DNA of 64,000 nt from Rhynchopus euleeides (Eukaryota; Euglenozoa; Diplonemea; Diplonemida; Diplonemidae), in NCBI GenBank assembly GCA_963210315.1, contig OY723264.1, positions 1,860,001 through 1,924,000 on the forward strand, written 5' to 3'. A program made the translations under genes and the position numbers. The first letter of the stretch is position 1; every line of letters begins with the position of its first letter. This document shows positions 43,478 through 53,710 of this stretch, piece by piece. The notes under the pieces were generated by a model, which was given only the letters and a program-made list of their open reading frames with translations, did not search any database and was not told the DNA's origin.

Positions 43478-44051
43478 GCGTGCTGGCGACGCTGCAGCAC
43501 CAACGGCAATGAACAGCTTGCATCGCGCCTCGGCGCAGTGTGGGTGGTGGCGCCGGAAGGTCCGTTTGTGCATTCAAACACCTGCGTGTCGGTTGACACA
43601 CACTAACAAGCAGGTGCCAACATAGAAGGCGACACGGCGCCCGGCCTGTCGGTGCAATTGCCCCTCTGGGCCGTGCTGCCGTGAGTGGCAAGAAACAAAA
43701 CGTCGACTCGTGTGCATTTGGGGGCTGCCATCCCCTTCGGGGTGTGTGTCTCCTGACTGTCTTATCTTTTGTGTGATTTCGTGCCTTTCTTTGCTTTGCT
43801 GTTTGCCCTGTTTTTTTTCCGTGTTGATTTGCTGCGGGCAAGCAAGACCTGACGTGCCATGTGCGCCTTTTCTATTGATGGAGACCCATGCCGCCGCCCC
43901 ACCCCGTGCCCCCCACCTGCCCCTTTGCGGGCTGTTTTCGTGTGTTTGCATCGCTCCCATCCCACCACCAGCTCCGATAGTTCCCCTGAAGGTATCCACT
44001 ACACAACACCACCCCTGCAGACTCTTACTCACTTCCACCACCTCTTCTACA
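43478..44051. other. Spacer between the ACBP genes
   Basis: No gene. The spacer shares only its last ~50 bp with the region upstream of copy 1. Confidence 0.5.
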
Positions 44052-44497
44052 ATGGCCGAGCAGTTCAACAAGGCTGTGTACCTGGTGCGTGAGGGCCCCA
44101 AGAGGGTATGTTCTGTGGGCAATATCCGCAATTGGTTTCTGTGGCCCCCCTGTCCTGGTTGTACACAACTTATTATCGCACTGTTGCAAGGCATCTTAAC
44201 CACAACCCGCCCCCACCCCTATCCCCTTCCCACTCACAGGACAGCTCGAACGACCAGAAGCTGAAGTTCTACGGGCTGTACAAGCAGGCGACGATTGGTG
44301 ACGTGCAGGGCGACCAGCCCTGGGCCGTGCAGGTGGAGGCCCGCGCCAAGTGGGACGCGTGGGCTGCACAGAAGGGCAAGAGCAAGGAGGCTGCCATGGC
44401 GGCCTACGTTGCGGCTGTCGCGGAGGGCGACGCCAACTGGGAGCAGAGCGAGACGGTGAAGAACATGCCGGCTGGCTGGACTCCCCCGTCGAAGTAA
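44052..44497 (+). CDS. Acyl-CoA-binding protein, copy 2
   Basis: Exons 44052-44105 and 44240-44497, phase-0 intron of 134 bp. The protein is identical to copy 1 over all 103 residues; only three synonymous differences were found in the coding sequence (GGT/GGC, GCG/GCT, GCA/GCG). The introns are unrelated except for GTATG and the last ~15 bases (CCTTCCCACTCACAG), and the 3' flanks diverge within a few bases of the stop. A role distinct from copy 1 is not suggested; differential expression is possible because the downstream flanks differ. Confidence 0.95.
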
Positions 44498-45695
44498 GCG
44501 CGCTCCGACCCGCCTTACTGCCAAACCAGGTCACAGCTCTGTGCTATTCCCTTTTCAAAACGGAAGAACAATCCTTCAAACTGTGAGAAAAACGCCCTTT
44601 TTTTCATTCCACAGGACCATTCTTTTAGAGCACGCAAGCCTGCCTTGGGGCCTTGATGCTACATTGGTTTTTATCCCCCCCCACCAACCCCCTCTCCGAC
44701 GAGCGCGTTCTGCGCTGTAGAACATCTTGCCTCCATGCTCTCACGTTAGTGATCTCGGTGTGTGTCCTATTTCTCCCTTACTTTCTTTTCTCCATTTCAC
44801 GTTCTGAAGGTTGTTGCTTTTTGGCTGTGACCTTTTGTCTCCCCCAACCCGCTTTCCATTATTTTGCCTGTTTGCGCCTTGCTTATCCTTTCTGCCCCGG
44901 CTGGCCCTTTTGACGGGGCCGGTGTTCGAAGCAAAAGGGTATCGGGACTACCAAAAAGCAACTGGAAGCGCGAGAACCCCTTTCCCCCCCAGTATCGACG
45001 AGGCCCCTCTGTGCAACTCACGGCTGTGAGATGATACGACAAAATGGAGTGGTGCCAAAGTTTTGCCCCGGAACGCGACATTCCTTCAAACGATAGAGCT
45101 TGGTTGGCTTTGGGCGCCAAGCGTTATTCCCCCAGATGCTGCGGGTTTTCAAGCGGAGGAAGGCAACCGCCCCGCAAGGCGTATCGGAGTGTGAGCGGGG
45201 GGCAAAAATGCGTGTGGTTCGACCGGACAGGAAAAACTCTGGCCTTCCTGAGACCACAACAGGTTGACCACACTGAAACAAACAAGGCGCGGTGACAACA
45301 TAAGCCCTGCCCGTGCTGCTGCTGAACAACAAAAAAGAATATGCACGAAAAACAAGCGATGTGGCAGCCTCCCTCTCGCCCTCCCCAACTCCTTCATATT
45401 CCACCGATAAAGCAGTGCAAGCCAGTGGCCGGGCAAACAGCAGTTGCGACATGCCAGTCCCTGATCAGACCACAGGAACACTGTTAAACAGCTGAGCTGA
45501 TCTGCGTGGCTGACACCACCCTCCTCCCAACACGAATCAACTCACACTGCACACACCACTCAACAGCACCATTCCCCGTCTGTCCCAAACCCACGCAGTT
45601 CAAAATTCTTTGAAAACCACATTTCCCGAGGCTTGCGGGGTGGGTTTTCTGAGGGGGGGTGGGGGGGCACCCAACCCACCGCCCCCCTCCGGAAC
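44498..45695. other. Intergenic, no supported gene
   Basis: About 1.2 kb of T-rich then mixed sequence. No conserved frame or RNA gene was recognised. Confidence 0.45.
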
Positions 45696-48600
45696 ATGCT
45701 GGCGCCACACCTCTTCAACTCTGCCCCCACCTCCACCTCCACCTTGACATGGAGATCTGCCGTGTCCGCTCTGATGTGGGCCTTCTTCCTGCCCCTTCCC
45801 ACCGCGGTGTCTGCGCAGCAATCGCCGTGGTGTAACAACCAGTCACGCCCTGCGGGCTGCGACACACTCCCATGTGACGAGGCAGCGGTCGCCCCGCTCA
45901 GCGCATCCTGCGTGTGGGGCACCTATCGTGTGGGAGACGTTGTGATCCACACCGGATTCCCTTCGCCTCTGTACGGCAAGCGTGGGACAGTCGTCTGCGC
46001 CTCCACAGGCGACACCCTCCTCATCCTCTGGGAATACCACACAGGTGGCTCGCAGGGCGACGACGCTGCGACGTTCTGCTCCTCCTGTGCCGATCCCTAC
46101 CCGATTCTCACCAACGGCAGCAACGCGGTTTGGGTGGAGTGCAACGCGATCTCACCGGACTGCGCACAGCCCTGCACCCCAGCTCCCACCGCACCCCCAA
46201 CACCCTGGCCTCCCACAACCCAGGATGCGAAACAGCTGGTCCTCGGGTGGTCCACAAGCCTGCTCTGGCCTGACACGCCAACCAGCACCGTTGGAACCGC
46301 AGGCGCCCCAAATGTGTTCCTCCAAGAGAATATCGGGCCCATTGGGGTGCAGGTCCTGCTCGAGGGTGTGACAGGCCCTGACGCTTTGCAGAGGCAGCCG
46401 GAGGTGTACTGCACCCTCGATCTGGACAATGCGGTTGTCTCCGGGGCGACGGATAACATCCGGGTGTCCAACGGGGCTGCGATTTTCGACCCGATCCTCC
46501 TCATGGAGCTGGCGTCCGGCGCAACCTCCACCACCGCAACGGTGAAGTGCTCCCTGGGGCTTGCGGGGGTGCAGTACAACTTCTCCTCCGACACAATCTC
46601 GGCAGGGGTTGGGGTGAACCCAGCGAGGAACGCCACCACAGCCCCTGCCACCCCGGAGCCGCCTGTCATCCCGCCGGAGGATAGGATCTGGAATTTTATC
46701 GGGCAGGGCAATGCCACGGTGCACCCCTGGGAGGTTCCATACGCAAGGAGCCCGGTAGACGGCCTCCCCCCCTCGGGGAACTGGTCCACCGTTCCGGAGT
46801 GCGATCGCAACCCCGACTTCTGCCCATACGACTGCCAGATCACCGGGTGGAGCGCGTGGAGCTCCTGCAACTCCAGCTGCGGCTCCCACGGCGCCCAGTC
46901 GAGGTTCCGCACCGTGCTCTCCCCCGAGAGGTATGGAGGCACCCCCTGCTCCGACTACACCCTCTACGAGTCCTCCCCCTGCAACCGTTTCTCCTGCTCC
47001 GAGGTGTGCCTCCGGGAGATCGCCGGGGAGGGTTCCACCTCCGGGTCACCCGGGGGGTGGACCTGCGGGACCTACGCCGCGATAAAGTCGGGGCAGCTGT
47101 ATGGGGGGGGGATGGGAGCTGCGTCGGTTCTCCCGGGGTGCGCCGCGTTGAAGCCAGGGGTTGCAGCGGGGGCGGTGTTCCCCTTTGAGGGGAATGTGTC
47201 GTTGGAGGTGGGGGACGCGATTCAGATCGGGGTGAGGGCGGGGAGTTTGGGGAGCAGCTGCAACCTCATGACGTCCCGCCCGTGCGTGAGGATTGTCGCG
47301 GATGTTTCGAACAACGGGGGTGGGCCGTGGACCCGCTGCGGCACCTTCGACCACATCGACCACCTCGGGATGGAGTGGCGCGGCGGCGCAACCGCCGCTG
47401 TTCAGTGCACCTCCCCCCACCGCGCCACCCGGCTTTACCTCCGCCTCTCCGCTATCGAGGTCTCCTCCTCCGGAAGCCTCGGCTCCGGCGCCATCACCGG
47501 GGGCCAGGCCGTCCCCTCCACTTGGGGAAACCGCAACGACGTGCAGGGGAATGGAAACCCCTCCGGGGGCTACTTCGGGTCTGGGCAGTACGCCACTGTT
47601 TTCCTCACGCAGGTGGGTGTGCACATCCCCTGCGTGAGGGGGTGTGAGCTGTCGGGGTGGGGCCCGTGGGAGGCGTGCAGCAACCCGTGTGGGGGTGGGC
47701 GGCAGAGGCGGGAGAGGCTCGTCGTGACTGCGGCGTCGCGCGGGGGGGAGCCGTGCGGCCCGACTGCGGAGTCCCGGGAGTGCAACACCCACCACTGCGA
47801 TTCGGACTGCGTTTTTACAAACTACACATCCTTCTCTGAATGCTCCCTCACCTGCGGAGGGGGGACCCAGTCACGCTTCCGGGAGATCCTCTCACACCCC
47901 GCGGGCTCCGGAGGCGCGCCCTGCCCCCCTCTTCTGGTCGACTCCCAGCCCTGCAACACACACCCTTGTTGGGGGGACTGCCAGATCACGGCGTTCACCC
48001 TGTGGGGCCCCTGCGTTGCGGGCTCCGGATGCGGGGCTGGCATCTCGCAGAGGACGCGCACCATTGTCACACGGGCATCCGGGGCTGGGGAGCCGTGCCC
48101 ACACCTCACCGAGTCGCGCCCCTGCGATGCGGGGGACTGCCCCGCCACGCCGGAGGCGGGGGGTGGTGGTGGTGGTGGCGGGGGTGGGGGGAGCGGGACC
48201 CCCTCCCCCCCCGAAGCCTCGCCCCCCCCCACCTGGGCTGCGACGCTCAGCCCGATGTCGCCGGAGGTGACCCTGCCACCTCCATCCCGCCCCGCCGCGA
48301 CGCGGTTCTCCATCAGGCCTTCCCCGGCGGATGCTGCGGGGTTCCCCCCGCCAGACCCACTCCCCGCATTCGTCGTGGGGGTGAACCCCATCTCCCTCCG
48401 GGAAATCTCCGCAGCCCTCCCAGATGGGGTCACCCTCTCCGCCAGGGCGACTCTCCTCGATACCACCATGGGGCTAACCCTCGGGGGAACAGTGGAGGTG
48501 CGGATCTCCTCCCTGGGCACCGCAGCCTTTACCGACCTCTCCTTCCGCAGAGCTGGGGGGGGAACCTCGGGGAGAGACGCTGGGGTGTTGCAGCAGGGGG

Positions 48601-49532
48601 ATGACGCATCAAACTCCTCCTCCGAAGGAATCAGGCGTGTTGTTGACATCGCGCTCACCCTGGGGTTGAACCCGGAGGTTCCGGGGGTGGATCTGGGCAG
48701 CCCCGTCCTCCGCAGATACACTGTCGACCCGGGGATGGGTGCTGGAGGAGGGGGCGGAGGAGGAGTTGCCGGCTCCTCTCCCTCTCCCGCGAGATTCATC
48801 TCCGCAGGGTACGCAGCTCCCCTCGGGGATTTCAGCGTGGATTCCTGGGTGGCCTCCGTGGAGCCTCTGCTCCCGCTCTCCGAAGGGCAGTCCCTCAGGG
48901 CCGTTGCGGTTGGGGATGCGGCGCGTGTTTCCCCGACGTCGGATTTTCCGTCACCCCTGCTGCACGGCACGGCGCTCTGCCCCGGGGGCGGGCCTACCTC
49001 CCCCGCCGGAGCGTCGATTCTCTTCTCTGTTGTGCCGGAGGATCCCGGGAGAGCGGTGGAAGCTGCGTTTCTAAAGGGTTCCCTCGACCCCGACTCGCCT
49101 CTGTCAAAAATCTCCTGCGGCGTTGCGTATGCCTTTGCGGGCGCCTCAGACGACTCGCATATGCAGCCCTTCCTCGCGGCGGCGCAGATGGGGCAAACGG
49201 AATCCCCAAAAGAGAGTGATGGCGGCAACACCTCTGATGTAAACTGGGGGCTTATTGCAGGTGTGCTGGTCCCCACAACCCTCCTCATCTGGGCTGCGGT
49301 TGGTGTGGCGCTGTATCTCTCGAGCCGGGCGAAGGGCAGCAGGGGCGGCGCTGCAAAACCGCCCCCCGAGGCGGATGGGGGTTCCGATGTGGGGCGGGGG
49401 GCAGGCGGTGGTGGCGGCGGTCTGGAGGAGGCGTCGCCGCGGTCGTCTGCTGGGTTGGTCAGCCCGGTGCCTGGCGGTGGGGAGATGGAGGGGGTGAACC
49501 CGATTGATGCGGCCTTCCCGCAGCAGGTGTGA
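45696..49532 (+). CDS. Thrombospondin type-1 repeat type I membrane protein
   Basis: A 1278-residue single-exon protein. A hydrophobic signal peptide (SALMWAFFLPLPTAVSA) ends near residue 44. Four TSP1 repeats are visible: ~378-435 (WSAWSSCNSSCG), ~648-702 (WGPWEACSNPCGGG), ~703-757 (FSECSLTCGGGTQSR) and ~761-815 (WGPCVAGSGCGAG). The first has the C-mannosylation type WxxW spacing; later repeats have lost one or more Trp. An unassigned ~210-residue Cys-containing domain lies between repeats 1 and 2. A Gly/Pro-rich linker and a ~300-residue beta-rich region precede a transmembrane helix (~1183-1206, LIAGVLVPTTLLIWAAVGVA) and a Gly-rich cytoplasmic tail. TSP1 surface proteins mediate adhesion or matrix binding; a surface role here is inferred. 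Confidence 0.88.
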   Translation: MLAPHLFNSAPTSTSTLTWRSAVSALMWAFFLPLPTAVSAQQSPWCNNQSRPAGCDTLPCDEAAVAPLSASCVWGTYRVGDVVIHTGFPSPLYGKRGTVVCASTGDTLLILWEYHTGGSQGDDAATFCSSCADPYPILTNGSNAVWVECNAISPDCAQPCTPAPTAPPTPWPPTTQDAKQLVLGWSTSLLWPDTPTSTVGTAGAPNVFLQENIGPIGVQVLLEGVTGPDALQRQPEVYCTLDLDNAVVSGATDNIRVSNGAAIFDPILLMELASGATSTTATVKCSLGLAGVQYNFSSDTISAGVGVNPARNATTAPATPEPPVIPPEDRIWNFIGQGNATVHPWEVPYARSPVDGLPPSGNWSTVPECDRNPDFCPYDCQITGWSAWSSCNSSCGSHGAQSRFRTVLSPERYGGTPCSDYTLYESSPCNRFSCSEVCLREIAGEGSTSGSPGGWTCGTYAAIKSGQLYGGGMGAASVLPGCAALKPGVAAGAVFPFEGNVSLEVGDAIQIGVRAGSLGSSCNLMTSRPCVRIVADVSNNGGGPWTRCGTFDHIDHLGMEWRGGATAAVQCTSPHRATRLYLRLSAIEVSSSGSLGSGAITGGQAVPSTWGNRNDVQGNGNPSGGYFGSGQYATVFLTQVGVHIPCVRGCELSGWGPWEACSNPCGGGRQRRERLVVTAASRGGEPCGPTAESRECNTHHCDSDCVFTNYTSFSECSLTCGGGTQSRFREILSHPAGSGGAPCPPLLVDSQPCNTHPCWGDCQITAFTLWGPCVAGSGCGAGISQRTRTIVTRASGAGEPCPHLTESRPCDAGDCPATPEAGGGGGGGGGGGSGTPSPPEASPPPTWAATLSPMSPEVTLPPPSRPAATRFSIRPSPADAAGFPPPDPLPAFVVGVNPISLREISAALPDGVTLSARATLLDTTMGLTLGGTVEVRISSLGTAAFTDLSFRRAGGGTSGRDAGVLQQGDDASNSSSEGIRRVVDIALTLGLNPEVPGVDLGSPVLRRYTVDPGMGAGGGGGGGVAGSSPSPARFISAGYAAPLGDFSVDSWVASVEPLLPLSEGQSLRAVAVGDAARVSPTSDFPSPLLHGTALCPGGGPTSPAGASILFSVVPEDPGRAVEAAFLKGSLDPDSPLSKISCGVAYAFAGASDDSHMQPFLAAAQMGQTESPKESDGGNTSDVNWGLIAGVLVPTTLLIWAAVGVALYLSSRAKGSRGGAAKPPPEADGGSDVGRGAGGGGGGLEEASPRSSAGLVSPVPGGGEMEGVNPIDAAFPQQV

Positions 49533-49955
49533 CGGGCGGGGGGTGGGGGAGGAGGTTGCGATCTAATCTCGGGAAAATAGTAGGGATGGGTGGAGTGTCG
49601 GGGTTGTACTACACAATGGGGCCTCGGGTTGTGTCCCGAGGTTCTTTCCACTGCGGGGTTGGATCTCGCAGTGCGGCGTGCTGTTTGTCTGGTGTCGATG
49701 GTTGGAGTTCTGCGCGCCAGCTCTGCCCACTCTGAGGTGGGCAGGAAGAAATATCGCGAGTTGTCTTGTTCACCGTTGTGCTCTACATCCACCACACCAC
49801 CCCCTCAGCCCGAGAGTGGGTGTGGGTGTGTCGAACAGAAGAACGTTGTATCGTGCAGCCCTGATGAGTTCCGGCTGCACTACCCCCACAAGAATTCAGA
49901 AGAATCAAATCGATCAGCGATAGCCCCCCCCCCCCCCCCCCCCTAGGCATGGGCC
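49533..49955. other. 3' flank of the TSP1 gene
   Basis: No further coding sequence is supported. It ends in a 20-base C run before element O3. Confidence 0.45.
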
Positions 49956-50375
49956 CACGGTGGGATCTTGTAAATTTTACATGTATAACTACAAGTATAT
50001 ACATGTATTATACATGTATAATACTTGCATGTCAACTATTATACATGTATAATACATGTATATGCCTGAAATATACATGTAAAATACATGTATATCAAGT
50101 AAAAATACAAGTATAATACTTGCATGTCAACTATTATACTTGTATTTTTACTTGATATACATGTATTTTACATGTATATTTCAGGCATTTACATGTATTT
50201 TACATGTATAATACTTGTCATGCAAGTATTATACATGTAAAATACTTGCATGACAAGTAAAATACTTGCATGCAAGTAAAATACATGTATTTTACTTGCA
50301 TGCAAGTATTATACATGTATTTTACTTGTCATGCAAGTATTTTACATGTATAATACTTGCATGACAAGTATTATA

Positions 50376-50721
50376 CCGTATACGTAAATATTATGGAACG
50401 TAAATATTATGGAACGGGCCCATTTTTGGCCGGTCCGTTCCATAATATTTACGTTCCAAAATATTTACAGGGCCAGTTGGGCCACTCGGTGGTGAGGACG
50501 GCTTGCGTCAGGAATCGCGCGAAAAGTGCACGAGTAGGTCTCGTCAGGGACTCTGTACGCCGTCCGATCACCTGGTCCAAGTCCCCGAGTCGCAGAAAGC
50601 CCTGTAAATATTATGGAACGAAAAAAATCTGGAACGCCAACCCACCAGCGTTCCATAATATTTACGTTCCATAATATTTACGTTCCATAATATTTACGTT
50701 CCAAAATATTTACGTATACGG
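50376..50721 (+). mobile_element. CCGTATACG MITE, copy 5
   Basis: 346 bp, TA-flanked. Core subfamily GGACGGCTTGCGTCAGGA, shared with copies 1, 6 and 7. Confidence 0.9.
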
Positions 50722-50798
50722 TACATGTAAAATACATGTAAATGCCTGAAATATACATGTAAAATACATGTATATCAAGTAAAAATACAAGTATAATA

Positions 50799-51143
50799 CC
50801 GTATACGTAAATATTTTGGAACGTAAATATTATGGAACGTAAATATTATGGAACGTAAATATTTTGGAACGCTGGTGGGTTGGCGTTCCAGATTTTTTTT
50901 GTTCCATAATATTTACAGGGGTTTCTGCGACTCGGGGACTTGGACCAGGTGATCGGACGGCATACAGAGTCCCTGACGGGACCTACTCGTGCACTTTTCG
51001 CGCGATTCCTGACGCAAGCCGTCCTCACCACCGAGTCCCCAACTGGCCCTGTAAATATTATGGAACGTAAATATTATGGAACGGACCGGCCAAAAATGGG
51101 CCCGTTCCATAATATTTACGTTCCATAATATTTACGTATACGG
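50799..51143 (-). mobile_element. CCGTATACG MITE, copy 6
   Basis: 345 bp, TA-flanked, reverse orientation, 77 bp beyond copy 5. Confidence 0.9.
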
Positions 51144-51240
51144 TAGTTGACATGCAAGTATTATACTTGTATTTTTACTTGATATACATGTATTTTACAT
51201 GTATATTTCAGGCATATACATGTATTATACATGTATAATA

Positions 51241-51585
51241 CCGTATACGTAAATATTATGGAACGTAAATATTATGGAACGGGCCCATTTTTGGCCGGTC
51301 CGTTCCATAATATTTACGTTCCATAATATTTACAGGGCCAGTTGGGGACTCGGTGGTGAGGACGGCTTGCGTCAGGAATCGCGCGAAAAGTGCACGAGTA
51401 GGTCCCGTCAGGGACTCTGTATGCCGTCCGATCACCTGGTCCAAGTCCCCGAGTCGCAGAAAGCCCTGTAAATATTATGGAACGAAAAAAATCTGGAACG
51501 CCAACCCACCAGCGTTCCAAAATATTTACGTTCCATAATATTTACGTTCCATAATATTTACGTTCCAAAATATTTACGTATACGG
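51241..51585 (+). mobile_element. CCGTATACG MITE, copy 7
   Basis: 345 bp, TA-flanked. Its core is nearly identical to copies 1 and 6. Confidence 0.9.
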
Positions 51586-51596
51586 TAGTTGACATG

Positions 51597-53633
51597 GGGG
51601 GTCTTCGCTCCATCCGCCAAAAAAAACCGGAAAAAACCGGAAAAAACCCGTGAAAAAGTCGGAAAAAAAGAGTGTGGGGAGTTGGGTCCAGTTTAGCAAA
51701 GTGAGCTTATTTTTCGAAATTTGAAAAATTGGGGACACCAAAAGTCCCCAGAAAAATCTTCGACTTGGCCCGCAGAGTGATTTTTTTTGGTGAAAAACGA
51801 TTTCAACAGTTGTCCAACAGTTGCTGTACAAGACGGCACACCGTTCTCTGCGCATGGGCTGCTGCACGTGAATCATTTGGATGTCCGAGGGGCTATCGGA
51901 ACGAGGAGGGCCACGAGCCTGAACTACCCGCCAGCAGTGATCCCGTGCCAGGGCTGGCAGGGGGCCGCGGCCCCACCTCCCTTTTTCTGTAATTGTTTGG
52001 GAGGGTGGGCCGCCAGGGGTGGCATGGCCCTACCCTCGGCCCTACCTCCCGGGTCAGATTTTGGGGCTTTTGGGTTCGGCCTTGTGGCCGAGTTTTCATG
52101 CGCCGCAGCGTATGAAAACCCAACGGCATGCTGGGGGCTTGATGGTGTTCATCGAAACGCACCTCATCATGCCCCAAGCGAAGGACCATCCCCGCCTGGA
52201 ATGTGCAACAGCACCAACCGGTGTGGGGACTAGCCTTCGAAGACTTTCAGGATGTTCACTACCGTGGCCTCCGGCGGCTGGGGGGCTGGATTCCTGATTT
52301 TTGATCCAGCAGGACGACCAAAGGCAGCAACATCCGGTGCCTCTCGAATTGGGTGAAAATGTTCTGTGGCCGTGCATTCGATCCTGTTTGCATCATACCA
52401 CGGGAAGTCGGGGCGGGGTTGGGCTGCACTTTTTTTCTCGCGAGCTCGGCCACCCTGTGCCCGACCTCTTTTTTAGTTTGCCCGACCCCCAGCGAGATCA
52501 CTGGCAGCCAGACCTTGTTCAACATAAACAGCAGACAAGAGAGCAGCATGGAGTGTGGGGCAGCTGCCGTGCTCCCACAAAAACATCGCACCTCTCGCGC
52601 TGCCTACACGAAAGGGACGGGTAACCTGCAGGTCACCCACAGCAGCCTACTGCCTACGTTCTATACAAGATCGGCGCCGACCACACGAAAGGCTGTTCGA
52701 TCTGCGGCGCAAGAAGAAGCTCCGGTGGGAACAGAACTGAGCGGCAACAGGATGCAATGCAGGCCCACATCCGTTGCCCTGCGGCAAGAGCAGTCACATC
52801 GATTTCGTTGACAGGGCCTGCCCACTGGTGTGTGACGGGGTGACCTGCAGATGGTGAGCTGGCCCACGGGAGAACACCTGGGACGGGGGATGGCTGCGAC
52901 TGGGCAATACCTAACTCGTCATGATGCAGGACTGCGGACAATTGGTCCAAGAGAGCAAGTATGGCTCCCGCTCAGCTCTCACTGAAGCTGAACCAGATGC
53001 AAGTGGTGGGAGGAGGAGGGGGTCCCAGGGGAGGACACACCGGGCGGCAACCCACGAGGACTGGCCCGTCCCAGTCGACAGAAGAACAAAGCAGGAACAC
53101 GGAGTCACCTGAAACGACACACTGAAGTGTGGGAGGAGGAGGCGAGCACAAAAGGGCGTCGGCTACCGCACGCCCTTTGAGCGCAGCCGACGACGACCGA
53201 ACCGGCCACCGGCCGGGAGGTGCGTGTGGCGTGGGGGGTCCGGGGGGCGAAGCCCCCCGGAAAAAATTTTGGGGTTTTTTGGCCTATTTTTGGCCATTTT
53301 CCGCTGCATTTGTTTGATTTTGGGTCGGGAAAGGTATGGCCAGGAAGTGGGAAAAATTGAGGAAAAAGTCGGAAATTTTCAGGTTTGCCCATATAAACCA
53401 TGGGTCACAGATTCCGATTTTTGGGTCAGACTCCAAGTTTGACACAAGGGAAAATAGGCAAAAATTTTCACCTATTTTTGGTCACCTAAGGGGGGGGGCT
53501 TCGCTCCGGGTCACTGACCCAAGCTGACCCAGATTGACCCGGAGCGAAGCCCCCCATTTTCCTAAGGTGAAAAACCCCAGGGTGACCCAAATTGACCCAA
53601 GTTGACCCAAATTGACCCGGAGCGAAGACCCCC
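51597..53633. mobile_element. 2.0-kb element with the GGGGGTCTTCGCT ends of the small MITEs
   Basis: Termini GGGGGTCTTCGCTCC and GGAGCGAAGACCCCC, ATG on both sides (51594-51596, 53634-53636). It is ~20 times longer than the MITEs with the same ends. It contains a truncated A repeat (52255-52287), sequence shared inverted with 31960-32060, a CCGGGGGGC/GCCCCCCGG hairpin (53238-53258) and a nested GGGGGGCTTCGCTCCGGGTC hairpin (53489-53554). Open frames of 110-150 codons exist on both strands near 52259-52811 but no transposase motif was recognised. Confidence 0.75.
53316..53430 (+). repeat. Dispersed repeat, pair of 38487-38605
   Basis: The two sites share GATTTTGGGT, GGAAGTGG, AAAAAGTCGGAAATTTTC-like and GATTCC(G/A)ATTTTTCGGGT-like words in the same order, well diverged. 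Confidence 0.5.
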
Positions 53634-53710
53634 ATGCAAGTATTATACATGTATAATACATGTATATACTTGTAGTTATACATGTAAAATTTACAAGATC
53701 CCACCGTGCC

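Larger units (their letters stand above)
49956..53708. mobile_element. Palindromic element O, copy O3, with four insertions
   Basis: Termini CACGGTGGGATC and GATCCCACCGTG, with CC on both flanks (49954-49955, 53709-53710). The O sequence itself is ~680 bp; the remainder is three CCGTATACG elements and a 2.0-kb GGGGGTCTTCGCT element, each separable by its own flanking duplication. Confidence 0.88.

Noticed and set aside
47822-49795. A 657-codon minus-strand frame over the TSP1 gene
   Set aside because: Antisense shadow with Pro/Ser/Arg bias and no domain; the + strand has a signal peptide, TSP1 repeats and a membrane helix.
6713-51585. Conserved 60-68-codon frames inside each CCGTATACG element
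   Set aside because: They are open on both strands and end in the TIRs; conservation reflects young copies, not coding selection.
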